From Enterobacter kobei (lineage in GTDB: Bacteria; Pseudomonadota; Gammaproteobacteria; Enterobacterales; Enterobacteriaceae), in contig NZ_AP024590.1 in NCBI RefSeq assembly GCF_018323985.1, forward strand, positions 1,984,001 to 2,048,000: a stretch of 64,000 nt of DNA, written 5' to 3'. How positions within the stretch are numbered: the stretch's first letter is position 1; every line of letters starts with the position of its first letter. The position numbers and the translations under genes are program-made. Positions 34,102 to 42,902 of the stretch are shown one piece after another. The notes beneath the pieces are model-generated. The model had not been told where the DNA came from. It made no database searches and saw nothing but the letters and a program-made list of their open reading frames with translations.

Positions 34102-34998
34102 ATGAACAAAAAACACAGCTATATTGACTCAGCTATTCTTGGGCTGAATAATTCGTCGGAAGCACATTTTAAATGGCTGGTAAAAGTCCTGCATTTTATC
34201 GCCAATAAAAATGCCGTGATGCCGGAGTTGACCTGCTGCGATGCGCATAAGATTTGTGACTTTGGTCAGTGGCTCAATGAACATCTGGCGGAAGATCGCA
34301 ATGACAGGAGTTTTCTGCTCAATATCGATCGCAAGCATACCGATATCCATTTTACCTGCCGGGCGCTGGTGGAGGCGGTGCGCCGAGGCGAGGCATCCTG
34401 TGAACGTTTCGATCGTTTCGAGTCGGCCCTGCTGGCCTTTAATGCCTCCCTGACAGAGTACAAAACCCATCTGCTGCAATTGCGCAGCAGCTACGATACG
34501 CTGACCGGCCTGCCGTTACGCCGCACGCTGGATGACTCTTTTGCCGGCAAGGTGGATCAATTCAGCCAGACCGGACTGTATGCGTTATTACTCGACATCG
34601 ATCACTTCAAAAAAATAAACGATAACTACGGGCATCTGATCGGCGACGGGGTATTGCGTTCCCTGGCGTTGACGCTGGAAGATAATGTCAGAAAAAGCGA
34701 GACGGTATACCGCTATGGTGGCGAAGAATTTATTATTATTTTACATGCAGCCACGCATAAAGAAGCCTGTATTGCCGCCGAGCGCATTCGCAAATTAATT
34801 GCCAGTAAAGTCATGAATGTGTCCGGGCATAAAATTATGATCACCTTTACCGCCGGGCTGACCCGAATTGAGGAAGACGAAGTATTGCGTGAGGTGCTGG
34901 AACGATCGGATAAGGCGTTATATCACGGCAAAGAAACCGGGCGGAACCGCTGTATTTATATCGATCGTGAAAAAACGATGGTTAAAATTGAGGTGTAA
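34102..34998 (+). CDS. DgcZ-like zinc-sensing diguanylate cyclase
   Basis: 298-aa soluble protein with an N-terminal CZB zinc-binding domain and a C-terminal GGDEF domain that makes cyclic di-GMP. The four zinc ligands His22, Cys52, His79 and His83 fall at the same positions as in E. coli DgcZ (YdeH), where zinc blocks activity. The active motif is GGEEF at 206-210. The residues before it (RKSE at 197-200) do not match the RxxD inhibitory site, so product inhibition may be absent. ATG 34102 follows GAAGG. It sits beside sdsR where E. coli has pphA, so this is likely an accessory insertion or relocation. Confidence 0.87.
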   Translation: MNKKHSYIDSAILGLNNSSEAHFKWLVKVLHFIANKNAVMPELTCCDAHKICDFGQWLNEHLAEDRNDRSFLLNIDRKHTDIHFTCRALVEAVRRGEASCERFDRFESALLAFNASLTEYKTHLLQLRSSYDTLTGLPLRRTLDDSFAGKVDQFSQTGLYALLLDIDHFKKINDNYGHLIGDGVLRSLALTLEDNVRKSETVYRYGGEEFIIILHAATHKEACIAAERIRKLIASKVMNVSGHKIMITFTAGLTRIEEDEVLREVLERSDKALYHGKETGRNRCIYIDREKTMVKIEV

Positions 34999-35002
34999 CC
35001 AA

Positions 35003-35037
35003 AAAATACCCACTCCCCGCGGCGACGCGGGAAGGGA
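35003..35037 (-). terminator. Terminator between the convergent cyclase and 146-aa genes
   Basis: CCCGCG and CGCGGG around a 4-base loop, with weaker pairing outside. On the minus strand it is followed by a TTTTTT run, so it suits the gene ending at 35042; it may also slow plus-strand transcription. Confidence 0.6.
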
Positions 35038-35041
35038 TAAC

Positions 35042-35482
35042 TCAGCGTTGCAGGAAGAGGGCGTTTTCGCGTGGTGACCAGTCTTTTTCTGAGAAATCAA
35101 ATACCGGGAAGAACATATCGCGAACGCCCTGGGCGAGCAGCATTTCACGCGCCTCGACGGGCAGGCTTTCCTCACGGAATAATTCCGCGATCACAAACAT
35201 GGCATCATTAAATGACAGCTGTTTAATTTCAAAAGGTTTCCAGCCGGTGCGCTTGAATATCAGGTGGTACAGCGCTTCTTCGCCTGACAGCGGCACGTAA
35301 ACGCTGGCATATTTATCGCGATGTCGGGAAAGCAGCACTTCGAGGATGAATATTTGTGCGATACGTTGTCGGGTGGCATTACCCAGGTTACTGTCTTCGT
35401 TTTCCATTTCAGCAAAAGGAATGTCGTTGTTTTCACGCACTCGCTTTTCAATCGCCTTCCACAACTCATCAAAATTTTGCAT
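35042..35482 (-). CDS. Uncharacterised 146-aa acidic protein
   Basis: Soluble protein, no signal peptide or membrane segment. I do not recognise a family. Visible features: acidic N-terminus (NDIPFAEMENEDSN), several predicted helices (RQRIAQIFILEVLLSRHRDKY, FNDAMFVIAELFREESLPVEAREMLL) and a C-terminal FFPVFDFSEKDWSPRENALF. ATG 35482 has AAGGTAGCGGT upstream. It lies between the diguanylate cyclase and the VirK-like gene in an accessory patch. The helical pattern with few conserved-looking polar residues suggests a regulatory or adaptor role rather than an enzyme, but this is a guess. Confidence 0.65.
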   Translation of the reverse strand: MQNFDELWKAIEKRVRENNDIPFAEMENEDSNLGNATRQRIAQIFILEVLLSRHRDKYASVYVPLSGEEALYHLIFKRTGWKPFEIKQLSFNDAMFVIAELFREESLPVEAREMLLAQGVRDMFFPVFDFSEKDWSPRENALFLQR

Positions 35483-35568
35483 ACCGCTACCTTGTCTTAA
35501 GTGTTACCCGCCTTAAGACAATAACAGACAGCCTGCAACCCCGCCAGACGCAGCCCGGCGGGTGATGA

Positions 35569-36513
35569 TTAATCAAACAGCGCGCGCAGGCGACCCTGTA
35601 CATCATCCATCAACGCAAAACGGCGGCGGTACTCGGCGCGTTTCTTGCTGGCGATGCTGTCAAGGGACTTTCGTTCCAGCTGTAGCGGCAGTTTCCAGCG
35701 CCAGGCGTTATCCGGCGTGCCGTCAAGGGAGGCCCAGAACTCATCGTAACTGGCATGGAAATGCCGCCCTTTACTGAAGCGGTAGCGCAGGGCACGGAAC
35801 ACATGACCTTTATCGCTGACGCCGTATACGGCCCTGATGTCCGTCAGCGCCGCCAGTTGCCAGAGCACATCCATCAGCATGCGTTTCGGGAAAATACCGT
35901 AACAGGCGCGGGTAGCAAGCTTGATGGCGTCATGGGATACCGAACGGCGCGGTCCCTGTAAACCGCCTATTACCAGCGCTCGTTGCCCGTTCTCGCTCAC
36001 TACGCTGAAGGTGACGCTGGCCAACAGCGTCTGTTCTGCGCCATACAGCCAGAGCGTGCTTTCTCCTTCACGCTCGGCTTTGCTGGCGCAGGATGCGTAA
36101 AGTGAAAAGGGGGCATCGTCTTTGCCGGTAAATTCCAGCAGCAATACCGGCGTGGCCGCGGTAAGGGCATCTGCCAGCGGTGCAGAGCACAGGCTGTCGA
36201 TATAGTCATAATGGCTGATAATGGCGTCAGCGCGTTGCCCGGCGCGCAGTCCGCGCGTCAGGTACTGCCGGTGCGATTTACTCGGCAGCGTGATCTGGGC
36301 GCTCAGTAAACGGTCGAAACCTGGACGGCTGGAGAGGCTGTCGAGCATTTTGACCGTCGATGACCAGAACAGCAGGGAACGCAGTAAAAATTTGATGCGG
36401 TAGTCGCGTTTATGCCAGATCGGGCCAGGCGTGACGCGGCCATGGATCAGGTCGGAAATAAGGTGCGGATGCGGCGATGAGGGCGCATCAATGTGCAGGG
36501 TGGTATTTGTCAT
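35569..36513 (-). CDS. VirK/YbjX (DUF535) family protein
   Basis: 314-aa protein of the VirK/YbjX family (DUF535). Segments typical of the family are RIKFLLRSLLFWSSTVKML, ADAIISHYDYIDSLCSAPL, GEREGESTLWLYG-like blocks (AEREGESTLWLYGAEQ), LVIGGLQGPRRSVSHDAIKLAT and a C-terminal LERKSLDSIASKKRAEYRRR. Members are PhoP-controlled in Salmonella and link to resistance to antimicrobial peptides and to the envelope. A PhoP-box-like pair lies 100 bases upstream. It is downstream of yebW in a patch that E. coli K-12 lacks. Confidence 0.85.
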   Translation of the reverse strand: MTNTTLHIDAPSSPHPHLISDLIHGRVTPGPIWHKRDYRIKFLLRSLLFWSSTVKMLDSLSSRPGFDRLLSAQITLPSKSHRQYLTRGLRAGQRADAIISHYDYIDSLCSAPLADALTAATPVLLLEFTGKDDAPFSLYASCASKAEREGESTLWLYGAEQTLLASVTFSVVSENGQRALVIGGLQGPRRSVSHDAIKLATRACYGIFPKRMLMDVLWQLAALTDIRAVYGVSDKGHVFRALRYRFSKGRHFHASYDEFWASLDGTPDNAWRWKLPLQLERKSLDSIASKKRAEYRRRFALMDDVQGRLRALFD

Positions 36514-36612
36514 AATAATGACCTCGCTATTTTTTGACTATTCTGGAGGTCTGACAAAAATAAGTTAATGGCTGCGGCGGCTTTATTTCCGCTTTGTTTA
36601 AGGTTGATTGAG

Positions 36613-36630
36613 GTTAATCTGATATAAACA
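36613..36630 (-). promoter_or_regulatory. PhoP-box-like site upstream of the VirK-like gene
   Basis: On the minus strand TGTTTA, five bases, GATTAA approximates the PhoP direct repeat TGTTTA-N5-TGTTTA (second half 4 of 6). It is 100 bases before the VirK-like start. On the plus strand TGTTTA, GGTTGA and GGTTAA follow each other at 36595-36617. Prediction only. Confidence 0.4.
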
Positions 36631-36720
36631 CTATCGCCGGAGGCGTGTTAAAAAGTACTACTGAGAAACGTATTATTGCGCCTGCGGAATAGCCCGCCGC
36701 GCAATATTCAGATCTCTGGG

Positions 36721-36912
36721 TCAGAAATCGCTGTACTCCTGCGCCGGGCGCCAGAAGCCATCGATAAAATCCTCAACCGGGTAGCAGCCGCCGTGCCGCA
36801 AACGCTGCTCGTCCATGGCCACCAGGCACTGTTGTTCGGTGTTAAAAACATCGACCACGATGTCATCACACCCACCATCCAGGTAACAAACAAATAATAC
36901 CAGTGCGAACAT
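36721..36912 (-). CDS. yebW: Small protein YebW
   Basis: 63-aa protein matching E. coli YebW throughout (MFALVLFVCYLDGGCDDIVVD, NTEQQC, RLRHGGCYPVEDFIDGFWRP). A short hydrophobic start followed by three Cys suggests an exported or membrane-attached small protein. Function unknown. It lies downstream of yebV on the same strand, as in E. coli. The 207-bp gap beyond it holds the PhoP-box-like site. Confidence 0.88.
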   Translation of the reverse strand: MFALVLFVCYLDGGCDDIVVDVFNTEQQCLVAMDEQRLRHGGCYPVEDFIDGFWRPAQEYSDF

Positions 36913-37014
36913 TCCATCCTCAGATCGGGCTAACGTAAGGTAAGTGTAGGGGATGAAACTGAGCGGGGGAAATAAGCGGAGTAAATAACCCGTCCGGAAG
37001 ACGGGTTGTTTGGA

Positions 37015-37254
37015 TCAGGCAAGGCGCATAATCCAGGTATCAGACTGCTCATCATAATGTTCGCGGTACAGCACTGAGTGTTCGCCATCCAGCAGCGCCG
37101 GAATGCTGGTATCCGCATCCCAGGCATCAAGTTGCATGCACAGATCCGGATCGGAGCTGCATGGAATACGTAATGTTCGTTCACCCTGCTGTTCGCCTTG
37201 CAGCTCAGCATCATCGATTTCAAAGGTGCCAATTCGCACGCTGGTTTTCGTCAT
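37015..37254 (-). CDS. yebV: Small protein YebV
   Basis: 79-aa protein matching E. coli YebV (TKTSVRIGTFEIDDAELQGE, LRIPCSSDPDLCMQLDAWDAD, GEHSVLYREHYD). Soluble, acidic, two Cys close together (PCSSDPDLC). Function unknown. It lies between rsmF and yebW in the standard order. The start has GGAGAG upstream. Confidence 0.9.
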   Translation of the reverse strand: MTKTSVRIGTFEIDDAELQGEQQGERTLRIPCSSDPDLCMQLDAWDADTSIPALLDGEHSVLYREHYDEQSDTWIMRLA

Positions 37255-37367
37255 AATGCTCTCCGTTAAGTTGCTATAGTGGTACGACCAGTAAAGTCAC
37301 CCATTTTTTAGCCTGGTTCACTTAAGCGGAATGTGCCAGTCAGAATGTGCTTAATTTTTTCTGCACA

Positions 37368-38807
37368 CTATGCCTTCGCGGCGAACAAACGCCCGTCGCG
37401 CACCAGTTCACGGGGATAACTGTTTTTCAGCCGCGAGCCGATTTTTTTGGCCAGCCCCAGCGGTTGTCCCTGGAAAGTCACGATCACATCATCCTGCGAC
37501 GGTGTGGTTTGCGGATAGACATCACGCCCGCGATACCACTCCTCAGCTTCCTGATGCGTCAGTTCGAAGGCCAGTGGGTTGGCGGTGCCGGCGAGGGCGA
37601 TGATCGCCTCATGCTGCCAGCGGAAACCTTTGTTATGTACATCGGCAAGTTTGATGCCGAGACGGGAGAAGCGCACTTTACCGATCATTGGTTCGATGGC
37701 CGCCGGGAATAACCAGATCTCTTTGTCGCGCTGCCACAACCGCAACTGCGCGTCCCAGTGGAGCCCCACGCTGCTTGCTGCCTGCACGACATTCGCACTC
37801 TCACGGGTTTTCATTGGCGCGAAGGGGAAATTACCCACTTTGTAGGTCGGGGCCGGTAACGGCGGCACGGAGGCCGTTTTACGCAGTCGCGCCACAAAAA
37901 AACCTTCACAGTCGTAAATCTGCGGGAACACGTGTAGAAAACCTTCGGCGGTGAGTGCCGCTTCTGCATCCGGGAAGAGCGTCGCCAGTGATTCAAATTC
38001 AACGGCGTCGGGATAGCGCGCTTTCAGCCACTGACAGATGGCTTCGTTTTCCTCGGTATTGAGCGTACAGGTGGAATACACCAGCGTGCCGCCAGGACGT
38101 AACGCATGAAAGGCACTGTCCATCAGCTCGCGCTGGGTGGCGGCGATCTCCAGATTACTGGCAACCGACCAGTTTTTCAGCGCATCCGGATCTTTGCGCA
38201 CCACGCCTTCACCGGAGCAGGGCGCATCCAGCAGGATAGCGTCAAAAGCCTCCGGCAGCGCGGCGCCAAATACACGGCCATCGAAATGGGTGAGAGCAAC
38301 GTTATGAATGCCACAGCGGCTGATGTTGGCATGCAGCACTTTTACCCGGCTGGCTGAGAATTCGTTGGCGAGGATCGCGCCATGATTGTTCATGCGGGCA
38401 GCGATTTGCGTGGTTTTAGAGCCCGGCGCGGCGGCAACGTCCATCACCCGCGTCGGCGCCTCATCACCGGCAAAAAGCGCGGCGACCGGTAGCATGGAGC
38501 TGGCTTCCTGAATATAAAACAGGCCGCTCAGGTGTTCTGCGGTGCTGCCGAGCGGCACGGAATCTTCATCTTCGCGTTCGATCCAGAAACCTTCTGCGCA
38601 CCAGGGCACCGGCGTCAGATGCCAGTCATAGGGGGCCACCAGCGCCAGAAAATCCGCCACGCTGATCTTTAGGGTGTTTACGCGAATGCTGCGGCGCAAC
38701 GGGCGCTGACAGGCGGCAATAAAATCCTCAAAGGAGAGATGCGACGGCATGGCCTGGCGCATTTGCGTAAGAAAATCATCGGGAAGATAAACAGAATTGT
38801 GTGCCAC
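37368..38807 (-). CDS. rsmF: 16S rRNA m5C1407 methyltransferase RsmF
   Basis: 479-aa RNA methyltransferase that makes m5C at position 1407 of 16S rRNA on the small subunit. GTG 38807 (read MAHNSVYLPDDFLTQ) gives the exact E. coli length; an open frame extends further upstream but is not conserved. Motifs: SAM site VMDVAAAPGSKTTQIAARM and the two catalytic Cys in DAPCSGEGVVRKDP and VYSTCTLNTEENE. The C-terminal PUA-like part ends KNSYPRELVRDGRLF. It is downstream of letB, separated by a hairpin. Confidence 0.96.
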   Translation of the reverse strand: MAHNSVYLPDDFLTQMRQAMPSHLSFEDFIAACQRPLRRSIRVNTLKISVADFLALVAPYDWHLTPVPWCAEGFWIEREDEDSVPLGSTAEHLSGLFYIQEASSMLPVAALFAGDEAPTRVMDVAAAPGSKTTQIAARMNNHGAILANEFSASRVKVLHANISRCGIHNVALTHFDGRVFGAALPEAFDAILLDAPCSGEGVVRKDPDALKNWSVASNLEIAATQRELMDSAFHALRPGGTLVYSTCTLNTEENEAICQWLKARYPDAVEFESLATLFPDAEAALTAEGFLHVFPQIYDCEGFFVARLRKTASVPPLPAPTYKVGNFPFAPMKTRESANVVQAASSVGLHWDAQLRLWQRDKEIWLFPAAIEPMIGKVRFSRLGIKLADVHNKGFRWQHEAIIALAGTANPLAFELTHQEAEEWYRGRDVYPQTTPSQDDVIVTFQGQPLGLAKKIGSRLKNSYPRELVRDGRLFAAKA

Positions 38808-38850
38808 TCGCGTCTCACCAGCAAAAAAACAGGCGCGCAGTGTAGCACAA

Positions 38851-38878
38851 AGGCTCCGGCGCAGACACGCCGGAGCCT
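38851..38878 (-). terminator. Hairpin between letB and rsmF
   Basis: AGGCTCCGGCG and CGCCGGAGCCT form a perfect 11-bp stem with a 6-base loop just after the letB stop. The T-run on the minus strand is short (TTTG), so termination may be partial. Confidence 0.65.
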
Positions 38879-38886
38879 CAGGGTGA

Positions 38887-41520
38887 TTAGCGTGGCAGGG
38901 CGGTGCCCCACTGACGCCACTCTTTCGGTTCACTGTCCTGCAACAGGAAGTGTTTACCCACTTGCGCTTTTGGTGCCAGCGGCGTTCCCGGCGGCGTAGC
39001 AAAGGCAATGCCACCGCGAATGAACTGGTTGAAGGTACCGGTTTTCACCACGCCACCGGTCAGGCCAAAGTCCAGCGAATAACCGGAGGCCAGCCAGAAG
39101 ACGGAGTTATTACGCACCAGATGCTCATAGCGCTTGCTGATCCGCAGACCAACCATCACGCGATCTGACAGCGTGCCCAGCGTCAGGCCCGTCACCGTCC
39201 CCACTTCCATGCCGCGGAACAGCACTGGCGTCCCGATATTCAGACCACCGGCTTCCGGCACTTCCAGCACAATGCTCAGACCGTCGAGATAACGGGAATC
39301 AGCAATGGTTGCTTCCTGTAACTCGAAGTCGCGGCGCGCGTTACCGCGCCCCGGCTCAACGTTGATATAAGGCTGCAAAATAGTATCCAGATGCTCAACG
39401 CCAGCCGCGGAAATCTGCGGGGTGATCACCGAGAAGCGTGTACCGGTACGGGCAAATGTCTGCACATATTCCGGATAAAGCACCGCTTTAGCCTGCACTT
39501 CGTTACGCTCGGTGATCAGTTTCAGATCCTGCACCTGCCCAATATCGATGCCCAGATATTTGATCGGCATACCCGCAGAGAGTTTTCCGGCATCAAACGC
39601 GTGCAGCGTGATCTGCCCGCCGACGGCGCGCGCGGCGGTTTCCGACGGGAACAGTACCCGTTTATCGCCTTTGCGCGCTGATGCACCTGCACCCGCGAGG
39701 TTATCGAAACTGATAGCCCCTTTCAGCGCCCGCGAGAGCGGGGATGCCTGTACCGTCAGTCCGCTGCCGTTAAGCTGCACTTTCGCGCCGCCCTCGGCCC
39801 AGAACACGCTGTTGCTGGTGAGCAGCGAGCGGTATTCCGGCTTAATATGCAGCTGAATGTCAAAGGCGTTCGCGCGCGGGGTAACGGTAATGACTTCGCC
39901 CACTTCAAATTTGCGGTACAGCACGACCGATCCGGCTTGCACATCCGGCAGGGTTTCGGCGGAGAGCGTCAGCGTGGTTGTCGGCAGATCGCCCAGGCTG
40001 TTTTCCAGCGCTTTATCGAGGTTGGCGAACAGCGGATAGGTGGATTTCATCTCGCCTTTATTGCCGGGCAGGATGCGGATCCCGCCGCTGATCCATTCGC
40101 TGGCGCTGGCGGCAAGAAACTCAACGCCGTCCAGTCCGAGCTTCACGTCCACGCGGCTGTTAACCACAAACTTGCTGTCGCCGTGCAGCAGATCGCGATA
40201 CTGCGGATCCAGCGCCACCGCGAAGGTCACGCCTTTCGCCGTCAGATTACGCTCCAGAACCTGACCCACCTGCACACCATGCAGGATCACCGGCTGGCCG
40301 GCGTCGATGCCGTAACTTTCCGGCGCGGTCAGCGTGGTGGTAATGACGCCAGGTTCCTGCAACAGGGTTTTATCGGCGGGCAGCACCACGAAGTGATCCC
40401 GCGGCTCACCTTCGCCCGGCACCAGTTCCAGCGTGTTACCGGTCAGCAGCGAACTGATGCTGGTGTCATTAAGCGAGATTTTCGGGCTGCGCATTTCGAT
40501 ACGGGTGTTATCACGCAGCAGATTGACGACGCTCGGATCCACCGTCATTTCGCCAGTGACGCCGCCGCCCGGATTGAGGTTAATTTTGGTCAGTTGGCCC
40601 ACTTCCAGGCCCTGGTACATCAACGCCGTGGAGTTCTCTTTCAGCCCCTGGCCGCCCGGCAGATCGAGTTTGATCAGCACGCCGCGCTGGCTGTGGGCTA
40701 AGTCTTCGTAGAGGCCAAATTCATCATCAGGCTCTGCCGGTTTTGAACTGTCCGGTGAGTCGAAGGCGATAGCGCCGTTGACCAGCGAGGCGAGGCTTTC
40801 CAGCTCCACTTTCGCGCCGCCCAGGCCCACGTCCGCCTTCACGCCGGAAACGTTCCAGAAGCGGCTGCCTTTTTTCACCAGATTCGTGAAGCGGCGTTCG
40901 ATCAGTACGTCAATCGTGACGCCCTGTTTGTTCTTGTTAATGGCATAGTCATAGACGCGGCCAACCGGGATTTTACGGAAATAGACCAGCGAGCCGCTGC
41001 TCAGCGAGCCGAGATCGGGCGCGTGCAGGTGGATCATCAACTCACCGTTATTAAGACGGTATTTCGGCTGGGTATCCAGCGCGGTAAAGTGATCCTGCGG
41101 CTCGCCTTTACCCGGCATCATGCCGATGTAGTTACCGCCCACCAGCGCATCAAGACCGGAAATCCCTGCCAGCGAGGCTTTTGGCGTCACCAGCCAGAAC
41201 TGCGTATCGTTACGCAGCGCGTCTTTCATGTCGGATTTGATACTCGCCCGTACCTCAATTTTATTGAGTTTTTCGCTCAGGCGAATGTCCTGCACGGTGC
41301 CGACTTCAACCCCCTGATAACGGACCGGCGTGCGTCCCGCCACAATGCCATCGGCGGAAACGAAGTCGATGGTAATGGTATTACCGCGATCTTCGAAACT
41401 GCTCCAGACGAGCCAGCCGGCGATCAGTAAGGCAATGACCGGCAGCAGCCAGAAAGGTGAAATACGACGTTTAGTTTTAATTCGCGCTTCAGTCGGTGAA
41501 GCGGGGGTTTCCTGACTCAT
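38887..41520 (-). CDS. letB: Seven-MCE-domain lipid transport tunnel LetB
   Basis: 877-aa inner-membrane-anchored periplasmic protein. It has one N-terminal membrane helix (ISPFWLLPVIALLIAGWLVW) and seven tandem MCE domains that stack as hexameric rings and form a lipid tunnel to the outer membrane. Repeated MCE cores are visible, for example YQGVEVGTVQDI, YFRKIPVGRVYDY, LHGVQVGQVLE and FRGMEVGTVTGL. ATG 41520 (MSQETPASPTEARIK) gives the E. coli length; it overlaps the letA end by 32 bases, showing tight coupling to the partner LetA. Confidence 0.97.
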   Translation of the reverse strand: MSQETPASPTEARIKTKRRISPFWLLPVIALLIAGWLVWSSFEDRGNTITIDFVSADGIVAGRTPVRYQGVEVGTVQDIRLSEKLNKIEVRASIKSDMKDALRNDTQFWLVTPKASLAGISGLDALVGGNYIGMMPGKGEPQDHFTALDTQPKYRLNNGELMIHLHAPDLGSLSSGSLVYFRKIPVGRVYDYAINKNKQGVTIDVLIERRFTNLVKKGSRFWNVSGVKADVGLGGAKVELESLASLVNGAIAFDSPDSSKPAEPDDEFGLYEDLAHSQRGVLIKLDLPGGQGLKENSTALMYQGLEVGQLTKINLNPGGGVTGEMTVDPSVVNLLRDNTRIEMRSPKISLNDTSISSLLTGNTLELVPGEGEPRDHFVVLPADKTLLQEPGVITTTLTAPESYGIDAGQPVILHGVQVGQVLERNLTAKGVTFAVALDPQYRDLLHGDSKFVVNSRVDVKLGLDGVEFLAASASEWISGGIRILPGNKGEMKSTYPLFANLDKALENSLGDLPTTTLTLSAETLPDVQAGSVVLYRKFEVGEVITVTPRANAFDIQLHIKPEYRSLLTSNSVFWAEGGAKVQLNGSGLTVQASPLSRALKGAISFDNLAGAGASARKGDKRVLFPSETAARAVGGQITLHAFDAGKLSAGMPIKYLGIDIGQVQDLKLITERNEVQAKAVLYPEYVQTFARTGTRFSVITPQISAAGVEHLDTILQPYINVEPGRGNARRDFELQEATIADSRYLDGLSIVLEVPEAGGLNIGTPVLFRGMEVGTVTGLTLGTLSDRVMVGLRISKRYEHLVRNNSVFWLASGYSLDFGLTGGVVKTGTFNQFIRGGIAFATPPGTPLAPKAQVGKHFLLQDSEPKEWRQWGTALPR

Positions 41521-42772
41521 GTGCATCCCAAAGTAAGCGGCTGTCCAGCCATTCCACAGCAAGAATAGTCAAAATTACCGCTGCGCCGAAATAAAACGCA
41601 GCTGGCCCCATCGTAAACGCGAGCAGCTGATCGCGATTAATCAAAGACATGGTGAGAGAAATGACAAATAAATCCAGCATCGACCAGCGCCCAATCCAGG
41701 TCACCAGCCGCAATAACAATACACGAGTCCGTAAACCTTGCTCACATTTAAAGTGAATGCTGACAAGCAGCGTCAGCATCACCAGAACCTTGGTGAAGGG
41801 CACCAGAATACTGGCGATAAAGACTATTGCGGCGACGGCGATATTGCTGCTGCCCAGCGAAATAATCCCCGACATGATGGTGTCTTCCTGACGCGCACCG
41901 TTAATGTAGACCACCGAGATGGGCAACAGATTCGCAGGTAACAGAAAGACCATCGATGCCAGCAGCGCCGCCCAGCATTTCTGAATGCTCTGCCGACGGC
42001 GTAAGCGTAGCGGAATATGGCAGCGTGGGCAGCGTCCACGGGCATCCGGCAGGCCGGTGAAATGGCAGCCGAGGCAGACGCGCAGGTTCTCATGTGGACG
42101 GGTCGCTGGCCGCTGGGGATAAAATCGCTCCCACAGCTGCTCCACGTTGAGGTGGATAATCGTCAGGATGCTGAGGATCACCAGCGCGATAAACGCCAGC
42201 AGCCCGACGCCCGGTTGCAGGAAAGCGTAATCCTGCACCTTGATGGAGGCGACACCGATGCCGACCAGATAAATATCCAGCATCACCCACTCTTTCAGCC
42301 GCTCGATCATCAGCAGCACCGGGCGCAGGTTCATACCGAGAATATTGCCGAACCACAAATAGGCAATGGCGGCGACCAGCACCAGTGGTGCACCGACAGC
42401 ACAGAAGAAAACCATTGCTGCGGTTAATGGATCGCCCTGGGCGGTCATCTGCCAGATCCCCATCAGAAGATTGGCATCAATGCGGGTGCCCAGCAAATAG
42501 AAGCGCAGTAAAGGCTCGCTCCAGGCAAAGGGCATTAGTAACAGCATGGTGACAGCCATCGCTGCCAGACGGGTGAGCGACCAGTCCCGACCATCGCGGA
42601 TCTTAGCGTCACACCGCGGACACCAGGCGCTCTGGTGCGATTTCATCACCGGTAACGCAAAAAGCGTATCGCACTGCGGGCAACGCTGATAATGTGCACG
42701 AGGCAAAGCATCACCAACCGAATGAACGGTGATTTTTTTGTCTGGTGTTACCTGCGAGATTTTTAAAGCCAT
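41489..42772 (-). CDS. letA: Lipid transport membrane partner LetA (YebS/PqiA family)
   Basis: 427-aa inner-membrane protein that feeds lipids to LetB. It has two PqiA-type halves, each led by a zinc ribbon (CPQCDTLF...CPRCDAK near residue 35 and CLGCHF...CPRCHIP near 235), and about eight membrane segments. ATG 42772 (MALKISQVTPDKKIT) gives the exact E. coli length; TTG 42787 is a possible but unneeded upstream start. It forms an operon with letB. Confidence 0.95.
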   Translation of the reverse strand: MALKISQVTPDKKITVHSVGDALPRAHYQRCPQCDTLFALPVMKSHQSAWCPRCDAKIRDGRDWSLTRLAAMAVTMLLLMPFAWSEPLLRFYLLGTRIDANLLMGIWQMTAQGDPLTAAMVFFCAVGAPLVLVAAIAYLWFGNILGMNLRPVLLMIERLKEWVMLDIYLVGIGVASIKVQDYAFLQPGVGLLAFIALVILSILTIIHLNVEQLWERFYPQRPATRPHENLRVCLGCHFTGLPDARGRCPRCHIPLRLRRRQSIQKCWAALLASMVFLLPANLLPISVVYINGARQEDTIMSGIISLGSSNIAVAAIVFIASILVPFTKVLVMLTLLVSIHFKCEQGLRTRVLLLRLVTWIGRWSMLDLFVISLTMSLINRDQLLAFTMGPAAFYFGAAVILTILAVEWLDSRLLWDAHESGNPRFTD

Positions 42773-42902
42773 GGTTTCAGTAGCCAATGTTGGAATGCAT
42801 CTATATTAACTCATGAATGGAATCATCTTGAGCAAGAACGCATTTAATGCTTATTTTATTAGGCTATGCAGGAATTTTGTAAGACAACCAAGTGATTAAA
42901 TA

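Noticed and set aside
35003..35037. Hairpin after the diguanylate cyclase as part of a mobile element
   Set aside because: No insertion-sequence ends, transposase or target repeats were found around the 34102-36513 patch; it reads as a simple terminator.
39847..40701. 284-codon open frame on the plus strand inside letB
   Set aside because: Antisense shadow; letB is intact with seven MCE repeats.
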